A program made the position numbers and the translations under genes. DNA of 41,397 nt from a virus. A model generated the notes under the pieces. It was not told the origin of the DNA. It made no database searches and saw only the letters and a program-made list of their open reading frames with translations. Shown here in pieces: positions 30,979 through 38,713 of the stretch (position 1 is its first letter; each line of letters begins with the position of its first letter). The DNA lies in IMG/VR virus record IMGVR_UViG_3300020122_000264, positions 1 to 41,397 of that record; one strand, 5' to 3'.

Positions 30979-32091
30979 TCAGCCGTACATGTTGCGAACT
31001 TCCCGCCACGCCGCTTCACGATCGAAAGGCTCATCTTCGTCTGAGGCTTTCACACCGCGCGAGCTCGTGTCGGCGTTCGACAGTGCCTTCGGCTGTGCAG
31101 CCCCAGGTTTCGCTACGCTATTCGTAGCCCCAGCCTGTCCGGGGCGAATGCCAAATCGAGAAACCTCTTTGGCCGTCTGAGCTTCAAAATAGTCCAGAAC
31201 CGTTTTCGGGTCAAGCGCGGCGCCTTTCGGGTAATTGACGCCGTTCAAGTTCCCACCTTCGCGGTAGATGTGCGCAATGTTTTGCAGCACCTTCGGCGCG
31301 ATTTCGGTCTTCAAGTCGTACTTGCTGATGAACTCGTACTTGTCCATCAACCCTTCCATCGTCTTGATGGCGTTGGCCTCGTACTGACTCGCCGCGCTCT
31401 TCACCTTGTCTTGCTTCAGGTTGTTGCGCAGCTCTTCGAGCTCTTTCTGTTGCGCCTCGAAGCGTTTCTCGTATTCACTCTTCGTGTCCTTGATGAGATC
31501 TTCGGGTGTGTGCTTGCCGTCGTTCTGGATGAACTTGACGAGCTTCTCGACGCTCCAACCTAGCTTCTCGAGCACAACAAGCGGCGATGTCTTCGCTTCT
31601 TCCGCGAGCTTCTCGAATTCGGCTTCCTTCGCTTGCACGCGCTGCGCCGCAGTCTCGATGGCTGCATCGTACTGCGCTTTCGCTTGCTCGAACGTTGCGC
31701 GCTCAGCCTTGAACGCCTCAGCCTTCATGCGCAGGCGCTTGCCCTCTGCTGTGAGCTTCGCGAAAGCCTTGTCGACCTTGCTCTGATCTAGCTTGCCGTC
31801 CTTGTCGCTGAGCTTCTTCTTGCGCGCTTCGAGACGCTCTTCTTCGGATTGCTCTTCGGCAGGCTTCTCTTCGGTCGATGCTTCGGCTTCTTCTGCCTCC
31901 GCTGCGGGCGCATCGTCGACTTCGAGCCGGCTCACTTCGTCGGCGTTGACACTGCTGCCAAAGCCGTCTGCGCCGACTTCCGCGAGCGCTGCGTCGCGAT
32001 CGAAGCTCTCGAGCGCGGGCGCTTGCGTGACGCCGTTGTCGGCTGCGGCGCCGGGCGCCGGGGTGATTCCTGCAATACTCGACATGCTCAT
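30979..32091 (-). CDS. Capsid scaffolding protein
   Basis: This 370-residue protein is highly charged and helical: an acidic region (ADEVSRLEVDDAPAAEAEEA), then a long coiled-coil Lys/Glu/Gln part (ERATFEQAKAQYDAAIETAA and ERLEARKKKLSDKDG). The C-terminus contains the basic/acidic EDEPFDREAAWREVRNMYG, which may bind capsid protein. The location between portal and major capsid protein and this composition are classical for a scaffold. It overlaps the portal gene by ATGA. Confidence 0.8.
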   Translation of the reverse strand: MSMSSIAGITPAPGAAADNGVTQAPALESFDRDAALAEVGADGFGSSVNADEVSRLEVDDAPAAEAEEAEASTEEKPAEEQSEEERLEARKKKLSDKDGKLDQSKVDKAFAKLTAEGKRLRMKAEAFKAERATFEQAKAQYDAAIETAAQRVQAKEAEFEKLAEEAKTSPLVVLEKLGWSVEKLVKFIQNDGKHTPEDLIKDTKSEYEKRFEAQQKELEELRNNLKQDKVKSAASQYEANAIKTMEGLMDKYEFISKYDLKTEIAPKVLQNIAHIYREGGNLNGVNYPKGAALDPKTVLDYFEAQTAKEVSRFGIRPGQAGATNSVAKPGAAQPKALSNADTSSRGVKASDEDEPFDREAAWREVRNMYG

Positions 32092-33983
32092 TGGATGATT
32101 CCTGGTGCGGGGGTGAGACCGTTAGGCGGCATCGGCATTGCGCCGGGAGCCGCAGGGGTGAAGCCGTTCGGGGGTAGCGGGACAGGCGGCGGAGCGCCCA
32201 GTTGCGGGGCAGCAGCGCCAGCGGGACCGCCGGTCGATGTCTGCATCCGCACAGCGGTTTGGATGAAATTGCGGACTTTCTTGAGCGCGGGCTCCCCGTA
32301 CTTCTGTAGCACCGCTTCGACGTACATCTCGCTCGCGACCTTGACCGTGAGCGCCAGGTCAGTCTCTTCGACGGGCACCATCTGCTCACCGCCCGCGAGC
32401 ATGCTCGAGACGGCTTTCTCGACAAGCACGCGCGGGGCTGTCATGCGGCGCACGAGCGCTTTCATGTCGGGATGATCGATCTGCTGGAGCACTTGCGCGG
32501 GCTCCGAGATGATGCCCGCTTTCGTCAAGCGCTCGCCCATTTCGATGGCGGCTTCGGGCGTGTCCCCGAGCAGCGCGGTCGGCATCACCTGAAGCACGAA
32601 GTCGTCATCACCGACGCTTGCGAGGTCTTTCTTGAAATCGATCTCGTTGTAGGCGTTGTCGCCGAACGTCTTGACCTTGATGCCGGGCGTATTACGCGAG
32701 ACCTTCAGCGTGAGCTTCGCGATGTTCATGTGAAAGGTCTCCCATTCACGTATCGCGGTTGCGAAGCGCCCTTCTGCTTGGTCTGCGTGTACGAGCTGCG
32801 CACGGCCCGACGTGAAGCCCTGCGGCTTCCGCGCTTGCGCGAGCATCTGACTAACGCCCGCAATCTCGTACGCCTTCTCGTAGAGCGCCGCGAGGTGCCC
32901 AAACACTTCGGGATGCACAACGCTCGGTGCGTAAATGATTGGCGGTTTGCCAGTGTACATCAAGATTGAGCCGGATACGTCGGTGATGCTCCCGCGTATC
33001 ACGTTGCTGGCGCGGTCGACCATCACGTAAGGATTCGAGAGCAGCTGCATTGCGTTCTGGATTGAGCGCACGATGCGGTTGATTTCGAGTTGAATACCTC
33101 GCAACTCTTCCGCAAGCCCCATGCCCCACATCCCGAGGGGTGATGTGCTCCAGCGACAGAACAAATACGGGTGCCAATCGTGCGCCCAGATCACTCGCTG
33201 GAGCGTGACGCCGTTCGCGCTCTTGCAATAGACGCCGTCATCCGCGCCTTCCTCGCTCGCGGTGTGATAGCCCTCTTCAACGCGCACGAGATCAGAAGCA
33301 TAGCGATCATAAGTCGCGTTGATTTCTTCGTCATCGTAGTTGAACTCGAGTTTAGGTATTGCGAGAATTTCTTCTTCGAGCTCAGGGTGTTCTGCTACGA
33401 GGTACCCGCGGTCGACGTACTTGTACTGATAGATGTTGCGCGGCTCGCGGTGCATCCCCTCAACGTTGTCGACGACGACTTCGGGCGTGAAGACGCGCTC
33501 GATATTGACGCGCTTCTTGCCCGGCATGATTTTGATGACGCCGGTCCCGAAGATGGCCGAATCGAGGAAGCTCTGGCTCGTCTTCGTGTACACGTCTTCT
33601 TGGTAAAACACGCCTTTGATGTACTGCTCGAGCTTTTGCGCTTTCTGCTGCGTCTCGACATCTGCGCCTGAAGTCTGGAACCAAGGCTTCGGGCGGTTCT
33701 TTGCAATCTGCGACTGCACCGCGTTGCACATGTTGCGCACAACGTTGAGGCTGAGAGGGCTGCCGAGGCCTTGCGCGATGCTGAAGCCCGTATGCGGACC
33801 AAGCCCTACCATCGCGAGGTTTCGGTACATGCGCATGTGCGTCAGGTTCGCTTGCCGAAACAAGTCCTGGTCGCGCTTGATTTGGTCGAGCGTGGTGCGC
33901 ATCGCGACGCCCGCTGTATCCTCGGGCTCTTTCCACCACTGAACGAGGCTTGTACCCGTGCCGGTGCCGTCCGAGGGCATCAT
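32088..33983 (-). CDS. Portal protein
   Basis: This 631-residue protein has portal-like features: an N-terminal helical region (SLVQWWKEPEDTAGVAMRTT), a strand domain and the GFSIAQGLGSPLSLNVVRNM region. A helical stem/clip part follows (MLAQARKPQGFTSGRAQLVH). A flexible Pro/Gly/Met-rich C-terminal tail closes it (PPPVPLPPNGFTPAAPGAMP). Its place after the terminase and before the scaffold is diagnostic. Twelve copies would form the DNA entry vertex. It overlaps its neighbours by ATGA on both sides. Confidence 0.85.
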   Translation of the reverse strand: MMPSDGTGTGTSLVQWWKEPEDTAGVAMRTTLDQIKRDQDLFRQANLTHMRMYRNLAMVGLGPHTGFSIAQGLGSPLSLNVVRNMCNAVQSQIAKNRPKPWFQTSGADVETQQKAQKLEQYIKGVFYQEDVYTKTSQSFLDSAIFGTGVIKIMPGKKRVNIERVFTPEVVVDNVEGMHREPRNIYQYKYVDRGYLVAEHPELEEEILAIPKLEFNYDDEEINATYDRYASDLVRVEEGYHTASEEGADDGVYCKSANGVTLQRVIWAHDWHPYLFCRWSTSPLGMWGMGLAEELRGIQLEINRIVRSIQNAMQLLSNPYVMVDRASNVIRGSITDVSGSILMYTGKPPIIYAPSVVHPEVFGHLAALYEKAYEIAGVSQMLAQARKPQGFTSGRAQLVHADQAEGRFATAIREWETFHMNIAKLTLKVSRNTPGIKVKTFGDNAYNEIDFKKDLASVGDDDFVLQVMPTALLGDTPEAAIEMGERLTKAGIISEPAQVLQQIDHPDMKALVRRMTAPRVLVEKAVSSMLAGGEQMVPVEETDLALTVKVASEMYVEAVLQKYGEPALKKVRNFIQTAVRMQTSTGGPAGAAAPQLGAPPPVPLPPNGFTPAAPGAMPMPPNGLTPAPGIIQ

Positions 33984-34213
33984 GATGCAGCGTACACTTC
34001 CTCATCCAACTTTTTGCGGATGGCTTTCGCTTTCTCTTCGTACTCTTCAGGCGTTAGGTGTTCAGGCGGTTGGTCAACAACGACGGGGTATCCGACGACG
34101 GCTTGAGCGAATTCGAGCTCGAGCCCGTCGACTTTTGCGCGGATGACGCCGAGCTCTTTCAAGCCCTTCGCCAGCTCGAGCACTTCACCAGCTGTGCGCA
34201 GATTCTCGGCCAT
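33980..34213 (-). CDS. Small helical protein between terminase and portal
   Basis: This 77-residue protein begins MAENLRTAGEVLELAKGLKE and ends in a charged helix, PEEYEEKAKAIRKKLDEEVY. The start at 34213 lies within the terminase C-terminus, after GAGAGA. It is likely a packaging or head-assembly accessory. The pattern LxxAxxLKELGVxxxxVDGLELEF is similar to small phage proteins preceding portals, whose function I cannot name. Confidence 0.65.
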   Translation of the reverse strand: MAENLRTAGEVLELAKGLKELGVIRAKVDGLELEFAQAVVGYPVVVDQPPEHLTPEEYEEKAKAIRKKLDEEVYAAS

Positions 34214-35762
34214 CGTCTCTCTCTTCCAGCCAGTGCTCTGGCTCTTTTTCGTGAGTGTCATTGAATAGTTCGTACTCATCATCGTTACGCGGGCGCTCAC
34301 GGAGCTGCACCGTCGGGGTTGCGAGGTAGCGACCGCAGAGCAGCGCGAGCATCGCCGCCAAATCGCAGTGCCTGCCGTCAGCCGTCACGCTCAAGACAAT
34401 GCTCACGCGGTCTGCGTTCGCCTTCTTCTTGATGTTCAGCAAATCCGAACGCAGCTGCGGGTCGGGCGGGATTTCTAACATCCCCGCGTCGAAGCGCGTG
34501 CGCATCGACTCGTACATGTTGAGTTTGATTGCGGGGGTAATGGTGATGGGCGCAATCATGATGCCGAGATCCATCGCAATGTCACGCAGCGCGTCTGCCA
34601 TGTACTGGTCGGTAAGCAGTACTTCGACGTGATACTTCTCAAGCATCGGGCGCATTTCGAGGAAGACTTCTTTAGGGCTCAGCGGATCGCTCGGCGTGCC
34701 CGTCCACTCGTGCGTCATCGCCACGCGAAAGCGCTTATTGTCCGTCGTGTCGGCGATACCGAAGGACCAGGAGTTGCCGCGCGTACCTGGATCCATCACC
34801 GCTGTGTAGACGCACGCCGGGTCGTATTCGAGCACAGCCTTGTCTTGCTCGCGCATCGCACCGTCGACACTCTGAGCCGACAAGAGCTGCGTCACCGCAT
34901 CGCGGAACTGCGCGAGCACGTCTGTCTTGTACGCCTCGGGATCGAGCTGCTTCAGCTCTTCACAGCGCTCGGGCGTCCAATTGCTCGGGTTCATCATCGG
35001 CCCGGGGGCGCGCACGATGACGGCCTTCTGCGCTTTGTTCTGCCAATGAGCTTCAACCAGATTGAAGACGAAGCCGGTCGGCCCGACCGGGCTCCCGATG
35101 TACATAATCATCGCACCGTCGAGCATGCGGCTACGAACCGCGCGCACGCTCTCTTCGAGGCTTACTGCAGCTCCGTCTTGTTCGGTTGCAATGCGCGGGG
35201 CTTCGTCGAAGATGACGCCTGCGCTCCAGCGACCAACAAGAGATGCACCAGAGCGGCTCGCCGGCACGACGCGGATCTCAATCTCGCAACCTGACGGATG
35301 ACGGACAAAGATTGAATCAACAGTGGGGGCCCGAGTAAGCAAACCGCGTAGGGCTTCACTCGCCTCGAAAGCGCCTCTAAGGTATCCAAAAGCCGCATTC
35401 GCTAACTCCGTTGTGACGGACACGATCGAAATGCGGGGCACCTCTCCGGGCCGGATGTTCTTGCCGGCGCCCTTGTCGAGCCGCACGTGCTGGCTCGCAT
35501 AGACCGCGCACGCGCAAGCGATGAAAGTCTTCCCGCCGCGCGTGCCGCTCATGATGCACAGCTCTTTGATGGGCTGCGCCGGCTGCACGCCCCCGAAGTA
35601 CTCGAGCAGCTCTTCGGGGACGGGCTTCCCCTCAACCGCTCGCAAAATCCCGCGTTGCAGTGCTGTAGCTTCGCTGATGCCGAAGCCCTGGTCGCTCGTG
35701 AACAACGTCTCGAGTGACGAGAGCAGCCGCAAGCGCTGGGATTCTGCGAGCAGTGAGCGCAT
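34185..35762 (-). CDS. Terminase large subunit
   Basis: This 525-residue packaging motor has the ATPase P-loop SGTRGGKT (72-79) and Walker B GVIFDEAPR (D186, E187). The nuclease domain shows acidic positions VYTAVMDPGTRGN (D324) and EVLLTDQYMAD (D385). It translocates DNA into the procapsid and cuts concatemers. It is coupled to the small gene upstream (35765-36001). I do not see a clear small-terminase gene; the short - strand genes at 35765-36524 are the positional candidates. Confidence 0.9.
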   Translation of the reverse strand: MRSLLAESQRLRLLSSLETLFTSDQGFGISEATALQRGILRAVEGKPVPEELLEYFGGVQPAQPIKELCIMSGTRGGKTFIACACAVYASQHVRLDKGAGKNIRPGEVPRISIVSVTTELANAAFGYLRGAFEASEALRGLLTRAPTVDSIFVRHPSGCEIEIRVVPASRSGASLVGRWSAGVIFDEAPRIATEQDGAAVSLEESVRAVRSRMLDGAMIMYIGSPVGPTGFVFNLVEAHWQNKAQKAVIVRAPGPMMNPSNWTPERCEELKQLDPEAYKTDVLAQFRDAVTQLLSAQSVDGAMREQDKAVLEYDPACVYTAVMDPGTRGNSWSFGIADTTDNKRFRVAMTHEWTGTPSDPLSPKEVFLEMRPMLEKYHVEVLLTDQYMADALRDIAMDLGIMIAPITITPAIKLNMYESMRTRFDAGMLEIPPDPQLRSDLLNIKKKANADRVSIVLSVTADGRHCDLAAMLALLCGRYLATPTVQLRERPRNDDEYELFNDTHEKEPEHWLEERDDGRESAHSW

Positions 35763-35764
35763 CT

Positions 35765-36001
35765 TTAGACGGCTTTGGCCGGGTCAGTCGCGTTGACTTT
35801 GCTGGTGAGCGCGTCGAGCGCATCAGCCGCTGCGATGACGGCCGTCTCGTCGACGGGAGGCGCGGGCGCAGGGATGCGCGCGATGAGTGCATCAACAGCA
35901 GCAGTTGCTGCGTTGACGGAGGCCGTGAGCCGATCGGTTGCTTGGGACATTTTTTCGAATCCTTCTGTGATCGCTTTCGCGATTTTGTTTGAGCAGAACA
36001 T
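35765..36001 (-). CDS. Small helical protein upstream of terminase
   Basis: This 78-residue protein has a long amphipathic helix (AITEGFEKMSQATDRLTASV, NAATAAVDALIARI), a short Pro-rich hinge and a second helix (AVIAAADALDALTSKVNA). Such helix-hinge-helix proteins with alternating Ala/Val are frequent in phage head regions. The start at 36001 overlaps the preceding stop as TGATG; an internal Met at 35950 with AAGGA upstream is an alternative. Confidence 0.6.
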   Translation of the reverse strand: MFCSNKIAKAITEGFEKMSQATDRLTASVNAATAAVDALIARIPAPAPPVDETAVIAAADALDALTSKVNATDPAKAV

Positions 36002-36249
36002 CAAGAACTGTAGTCCACCCAGAGCAAGTTCGCCCAGGGCACAAGGAGGCACTCATCGACCCACACGCCGCGTTGCTGCGGGTCTTCATCGAGTTGCACC
36101 GGCTTTACCGCGCCGCGCTGCACCGACGAGAGCGAGCGCACAACGGCTTCGCTATCCCCCGTGCGCCCGAATTCTTTGAACTTGATGCTCTTGATGGCGG
36201 TCGGGGTTTTCGGGGCGGCTTTGGTCGACTTGTCGAGCGGGTTACTCAT
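36001..36249 (-). CDS. Small protein, unknown
   Basis: This 82-residue protein has a Lys/Thr/Pro-rich N-terminus (KSTKAAPKTPTAIKSIKFKE) and a C-terminal strand-rich part (RGVWVDECLLVPWANLLWVD). It starts at ATGA and ends at TGATG with its neighbours, at the start of the late operon. The family is not recognised. Confidence 0.55.
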   Translation of the reverse strand: MSNPLDKSTKAAPKTPTAIKSIKFKEFGRTGDSEAVVRSLSSVQRGAVKPVQLDEDPQQRGVWVDECLLVPWANLLWVDYSS

Positions 36250-36524
36250 TGTAGTTGTTCCTGTCGGATCATCTGGTCAACGAGCTCGAGCTCTTTCTGG
36301 AGCGCGGCCCGGACGTTGGAGAGCTCGATGACCGTTCCGTCGAGCCCGTATTTCGCGTTCATGCGTTGCATCACCATCTTGTGTACTTCGACGATGAGCG
36401 TGACGAGCTTGCTCGGCACGAGCCCGACCTTCCCCTGCGCGTTGTAGTCCGCCCAGGCTTCATCAACCGCTTTCAGGGCTTTCTCTTCGAGCTCGAGCAG
36501 AACCAGTTCGCCGCGTTGCGCCAT
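36246..36524 (-). CDS. First gene of late operon, helical protein
   Basis: This 92-residue protein has a helix of heptad type (LLELEEKALKAVDEAWADYN), a conserved-looking GLVPSKLVTLIVEVHKMVMQ segment and a C-terminal coiled region (ALQKELELVDQMIRQEQLQ). By position it is a candidate for the missing small terminase, but no HTH is visible. It is transcribed divergently from the RHH regulator across a 70-bp region that should hold the late promoter. Confidence 0.6.
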   Translation of the reverse strand: MAQRGELVLLELEEKALKAVDEAWADYNAQGKVGLVPSKLVTLIVEVHKMVMQRMNAKYGLDGTVIELSNVRAALQKELELVDQMIRQEQLQ

Positions 36525-36594
36525 GTGCGGACAAAGCTAGCACGAGTTTTATTTTGCTTGCTTTTGCATCAATTTGAATTAGATTGAATCAGAG
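36525..36594. promoter_or_regulatory. Divergent promoter region (late operon / accessory island)
   Basis: This 70-bp intergenic stretch is clearly more AT-rich than its surroundings (GTTTTATTTTGCTTGCTTTT, then TCAATTTGAATTAGATTGAA). It holds two TTGAAT hexamers nine bases apart at 36574 and 36583. It separates the - strand late genes from the + strand ribbon-helix-helix gene, so it must carry at least one promoter. I see no confident -35/-10 pair. The TTGAAT repeat is a possible site for the adjacent RHH protein. Confidence 0.45.
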
Positions 36595-36756
36595 ATGGCT
36601 GATGACAAATTGGTGCTGACCGTCGTGCTTTCGCTGGAATTAGCTGCGCGCGTCGATGCGGCTGCCCGCGCCGCCGGGCGCACGCGCGCGAACTATGTAC
36701 GGCTATTGCTCGAACAAACTCACAACACTTCGACGAAGAAAGACGACAAGAAATGA
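36595..36756 (+). CDS. Ribbon-helix-helix (Arc/MetJ-type) regulator
   Basis: This 53-residue protein reads as a classical RHH: an N-terminal strand DKLVLTVVLSLELAARVDAA, a second helix region (ARAAGRTRANYVRLLLEQ), and a Lys/Asp-rich tail. The R-x-N-Y-V-R-x-L-L pattern is typical for RHH helix B. RHH proteins bind DNA as dimers through the strand. Position next to the divergent promoter suggests control of the late operon and/or of the accessory island. It overlaps the next gene as ATGA. Confidence 0.7.
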   Translation: MADDKLVLTVVLSLELAARVDAAARAAGRTRANYVRLLLEQTHNTSTKKDDKK

Positions 36757-37049
36757 GCTCTCACAAACTGCTGAAACGCAACTGCGAACACACGCGCGGC
36801 TTCTCAACGAAGACCGACAAGTGCGTCGACTGCGATGCGTACCCGCTACCGTCCGTCACCATCGAGCACTATCATCAAGAGCTCTTGAAGCGCTGGGTGA
36901 AAGAACAACCCGCGGGCGACATCGCAGGCGCTACGATTGACGTTCCGATGAGCGTCATGATGATGACGCGACTCCAAGCGCAAGAAATCTACCTCGACAC
37001 GCAAGCCAAGCGCGCGATGCTCGACGAGAAGATTGTGAGCCTGCAATGA
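36753..37049 (+). CDS. Small Cys/His protein, unknown
   Basis: This 98-residue protein has a possible zinc site in its N-terminus (NCEHTRGFSTKTDKCVDCDA) and a helical C-terminus (MMMTRLQAQEIYLDTQAKRA). The C-x-H and CxxC arrangement would suit one Zn. It begins at ATGA and ends at ATGA. A regulator or adaptor role is possible, and no family is recognised. Confidence 0.55.
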   Translation: MSSHKLLKRNCEHTRGFSTKTDKCVDCDAYPLPSVTIEHYHQELLKRWVKEQPAGDIAGATIDVPMSVMMMTRLQAQEIYLDTQAKRAMLDEKIVSLQ

Positions 37050-37210
37050 GAACTCGACCGCACACGGCGCTCGCTTTCGATTGGCATGCGCTGAAGACTG
37101 AAGCCGCGTATGCGCTGCACATCGCGCGCGAGAAAGCGTACGACACGCTACCGCTCATCGATCGAAGTTCTGTCGCAACGATTGCAACCATCACAAGGAG
37201 ACTCAAATGA
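37046..37210 (+). CDS. Small protein in accessory island
   Basis: This 54-residue protein (MRTRPHTALAFDWHALKTEA and onward) is helical with alternating charge. Its start and stop overlap neighbours as ATGA, which is the main support. There is no domain, and it lies directly before the lipoprotein gene. The ribosome site of the next gene, AAGGAG, lies within its last codons. Confidence 0.5.
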   Translation: MRTRPHTALAFDWHALKTEAAYALHIAREKAYDTLPLIDRSSVATIATITRRLK

Positions 37211-37464
37211 TTCGCTTCATCCTCGCGTGCTTGCTCTATCTGTTCGCTGTCGGCTGCTCTGGAAACACCGGGGGTAACGATCCGAACTTGCCCCCGAAGA
37301 CGCCACCCCCGTCGAAACCCGCAGAGATGCCGTGCCCCGCAACGCAGGCGATGTTTGTATGCACAACACCAGGACAGTCGTGCTGGTTCTACCGGGATGC
37401 GCATTCGCAAACGCTCTGCACGTGCGATGCCGATGGCGATAGCGTTTGCGGGGTGGTCGGGTGA
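37207..37464 (+). CDS. Cys-rich lipoprotein
   Basis: This 85-residue protein has a signal peptide II: MIRF, a hydrophobic run (ILACLLYLFAVG) and the lipobox Cys after AVG. The mature part has a Pro-rich linker (NLPPKTPPPSKPAEMPCPAT) and seven more Cys in 43 residues, implying disulfides or a small knot. It would sit in the host envelope. Small phage lipoproteins often block receptors (superinfection exclusion), but that is inference. A strong AAGGAG precedes the ATG. Its TGA opens repeat element copy D. Confidence 0.65.
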   Translation: MIRFILACLLYLFAVGCSGNTGGNDPNLPPKTPPPSKPAEMPCPATQAMFVCTTPGQSCWFYRDAHSQTLCTCDADGDSVCGVVG

Positions 37465-37657
37465 CCCCTCGATCACGGCGACAACGATTTCGCCGGAGCC
37501 GGAGCCGGATCCGGAGCTGGAGCCGGAGCTGGAGCGGGAGCGGGAGCCGGAGCTGGAGCCGGAGCTGGAGCGGGAGCCGGAGCTGGAGCGGGAGCCGGAG
37601 CTGGAGCGGGAGCCGGAGCCGGAGCGGGAGCGGGAGCTGGAGCGGGAGCCGGAGCCT
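37461..37657 (+). repeat. Leader-hexamer element, copy D (27 units)
   Basis: The leader begins with the lipoprotein stop (37462-37464). It reads TGACCCCTCGATCAC, then CGACAACGATTTCGC, and the array begins 33 bases after the TGA. Twenty-seven hexamers run from 37495 to 37656. All are GGAGCG/C/T except one GGATCC at 37507. A single T then precedes the ATG of the glycosyltransferase-like gene. The array has clear period-18 order (GGAGCC-GGAGCT-GGAGCG) in its middle. Confidence 0.92.
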
Positions 37658-37661
37658 ATGA
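37461..37661 (+). CDS. Ser-Gly/Arg/Trp repeat ORF of copy D
   Basis: This 66-residue basic ORF would start at GTG in a GTGA overlap with the lipoprotein stop (VTPRSRRQRFRRS at the start). It runs through Ser-X dipeptides and ends in a TGA overlapping the downstream ATG as ATGA. The GTG start makes translation less certain than in copies B and C. The N-terminal PRS-x-RQR core is shared with the other three copies. Confidence 0.35.
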   Translation: MTPRSRRQRFRRSRSRIRSWSRSWSGSGSRSWSRSWSGSRSWSGSRSWSGSRSRSGSGSWSGSRSL

Positions 37662-38356
37662 TTTCCTGTCTTTGTGTCACACACGAACGGCGCGAATTCA
37701 TGCCGTGGCTTGAACACCAATTTCTGAAACAGCATCGCGATGCGACAGGTCTCGGTCAGATGTGGCCGACGAATAGTGCCGGCGCTGAGCTCATCATCGT
37801 CGACAGCTCGGCTGTGCCGTGGGAGAGCGAATTTGCAATAGTGCATCACGCGCCCGCGATGCCCGGCATTGCGGCAAAACGCACGTTAGCGCTGGCTCTC
37901 TCGACTCGGCCGTTCATCACCTGGTTCGACGATGACGATTGGCAGAGTCCCGTTAAATGTCTGCAGGCTGAAAAGCTCTGGGATCCCGACGAGCCGATGG
38001 CGGGCGATCTGTGCGCCATCGGGTCACGTCATGCCCAGATGTATTCCGTCGTGGCGCAGAAGTGCGGGCTCTACGAATCAAACTACGAGCCCATCATCTT
38101 CAATTCGTCCGTGTACCGTAAGTCAGCGGTGCCGCAATCTTTCAGCGAGCATCACGTCGTCGGCGAAGATACCGAGTGGCATGAGCGCTGGCTGCGCTCT
38201 CGACCTACGTATTTGACCGCGGGCTTCTCGCTCCACGCTTGGCTCTGTCATGGGAAGAACATCACGAACAAAGCGAATGCACGTTTCTTCGAGAATCGCT
38301 GTGATGTCCCGTTCGATGATTGGGAACGGCTGTATTTGAAAGCGATGTTCGGATGA
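37658..38356 (+). CDS. GT2-like glycosyltransferase (GT-A fold)
   Basis: This 232-residue protein starts with a Rossmann-like strand (MISCLCVTHERREFMPWLEH). It continues with AELIIVDSS and the region GIAAKRTLALALSTRPFITW, followed by FDDDDWQSP, the nucleotide-sugar binding DxD motif of GT-A enzymes. A later segment, HHVVGEDTEWHERWL, supplies a likely base. Such enzymes transfer a sugar from a nucleotide donor. In phages they modify DNA bases, host O-antigen or virion proteins; no hydroxymethylating enzyme is visible here, so DNA modification is unsupported. ATG 37658 follows the copy D array. The gene pair with the lipoprotein suggests a surface-related task. Confidence 0.75.
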   Translation: MISCLCVTHERREFMPWLEHQFLKQHRDATGLGQMWPTNSAGAELIIVDSSAVPWESEFAIVHHAPAMPGIAAKRTLALALSTRPFITWFDDDDWQSPVKCLQAEKLWDPDEPMAGDLCAIGSRHAQMYSVVAQKCGLYESNYEPIIFNSSVYRKSAVPQSFSEHHVVGEDTEWHERWLRSRPTYLTAGFSLHAWLCHGKNITNKANARFFENRCDVPFDDWERLYLKAMFG

Positions 38357-38538
38357 TCAAAGTATTCGCTGTTGTGTGTTGCGATGCGCCGGATTGTCAG
38401 GCGCAGTACGATTCGCGTCTCGTGTTGCGCGATGGTGTGTTGCGCCCTGAAAACAAACCGAAAGGCTGGTTCGTGTCGCTGGATAGCGAGAGTGTGCGTT
38501 GTCCCGCGCACGCTGGTGCGCGCAACATCCTTCGCTAA
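38353..38538 (+). CDS. Small Cys-rich protein
   Basis: This 61-residue protein has MIKVFAVVCCDAPDCQAQYD at the start and SVRCPAHAGARN near the end. The Cys/His pattern (CC-x3-C ... C-x2-H) could bind one zinc. It starts in ATGA overlap with the glycosyltransferase. A host-factor-binding role is a guess. It is the last gene of the + strand island. Confidence 0.55.
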   Translation: MIKVFAVVCCDAPDCQAQYDSRLVLRDGVLRPENKPKGWFVSLDSESVRCPAHAGARNILR

Positions 38539-38703
38539 ATTGTTTTGCGTAAAATTGGAAAAGCGATTGCGACTTAGCTAATCGCGTTTTGCGGATTGCG
38601 ACAGTGGGATTTTGAGTTTGGCGGGTATGTGGCTTCAGCCAAGGCCCGAACTCCGGAACTCGCAGGGTGTACCCTTGATGCCCCCCGCAGGGGTGCCCCG
38701 CCC
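38539..38703. other. Intergenic region between convergent genes
   Basis: This is 165 bases without a gene between the last + strand island gene and the - strand gene ending at 38704. It contains two copies of GATTGCGAC (near 38565 and 38594), two TTTTGCG stretches and GC-rich hairpins at its right end. The mixture suggests transcript ends; I see no promoter. Confidence 0.5.
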
Positions 38704-38713
38704 TCAGCGGGGC
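38683..38713 (-). terminator. GC hairpins at the convergent junction
   Basis: CCCC-GCA-GGGG (38683-38693) and GCCCCG (38695-38700) paired with CGGGGC (38708-38713) around CCCTCAG form two tight hairpins. The second loop includes the stop codon of the - strand gene. No U-tract follows on either strand, so this would be a weak or factor-assisted terminator. Confidence 0.35.

Noticed and set aside
36955-37849. - strand Ser/Arg and Leu/Pro-rich frames
   Set aside because: They are the reverse translation of array D plus antisense of neighbouring genes.
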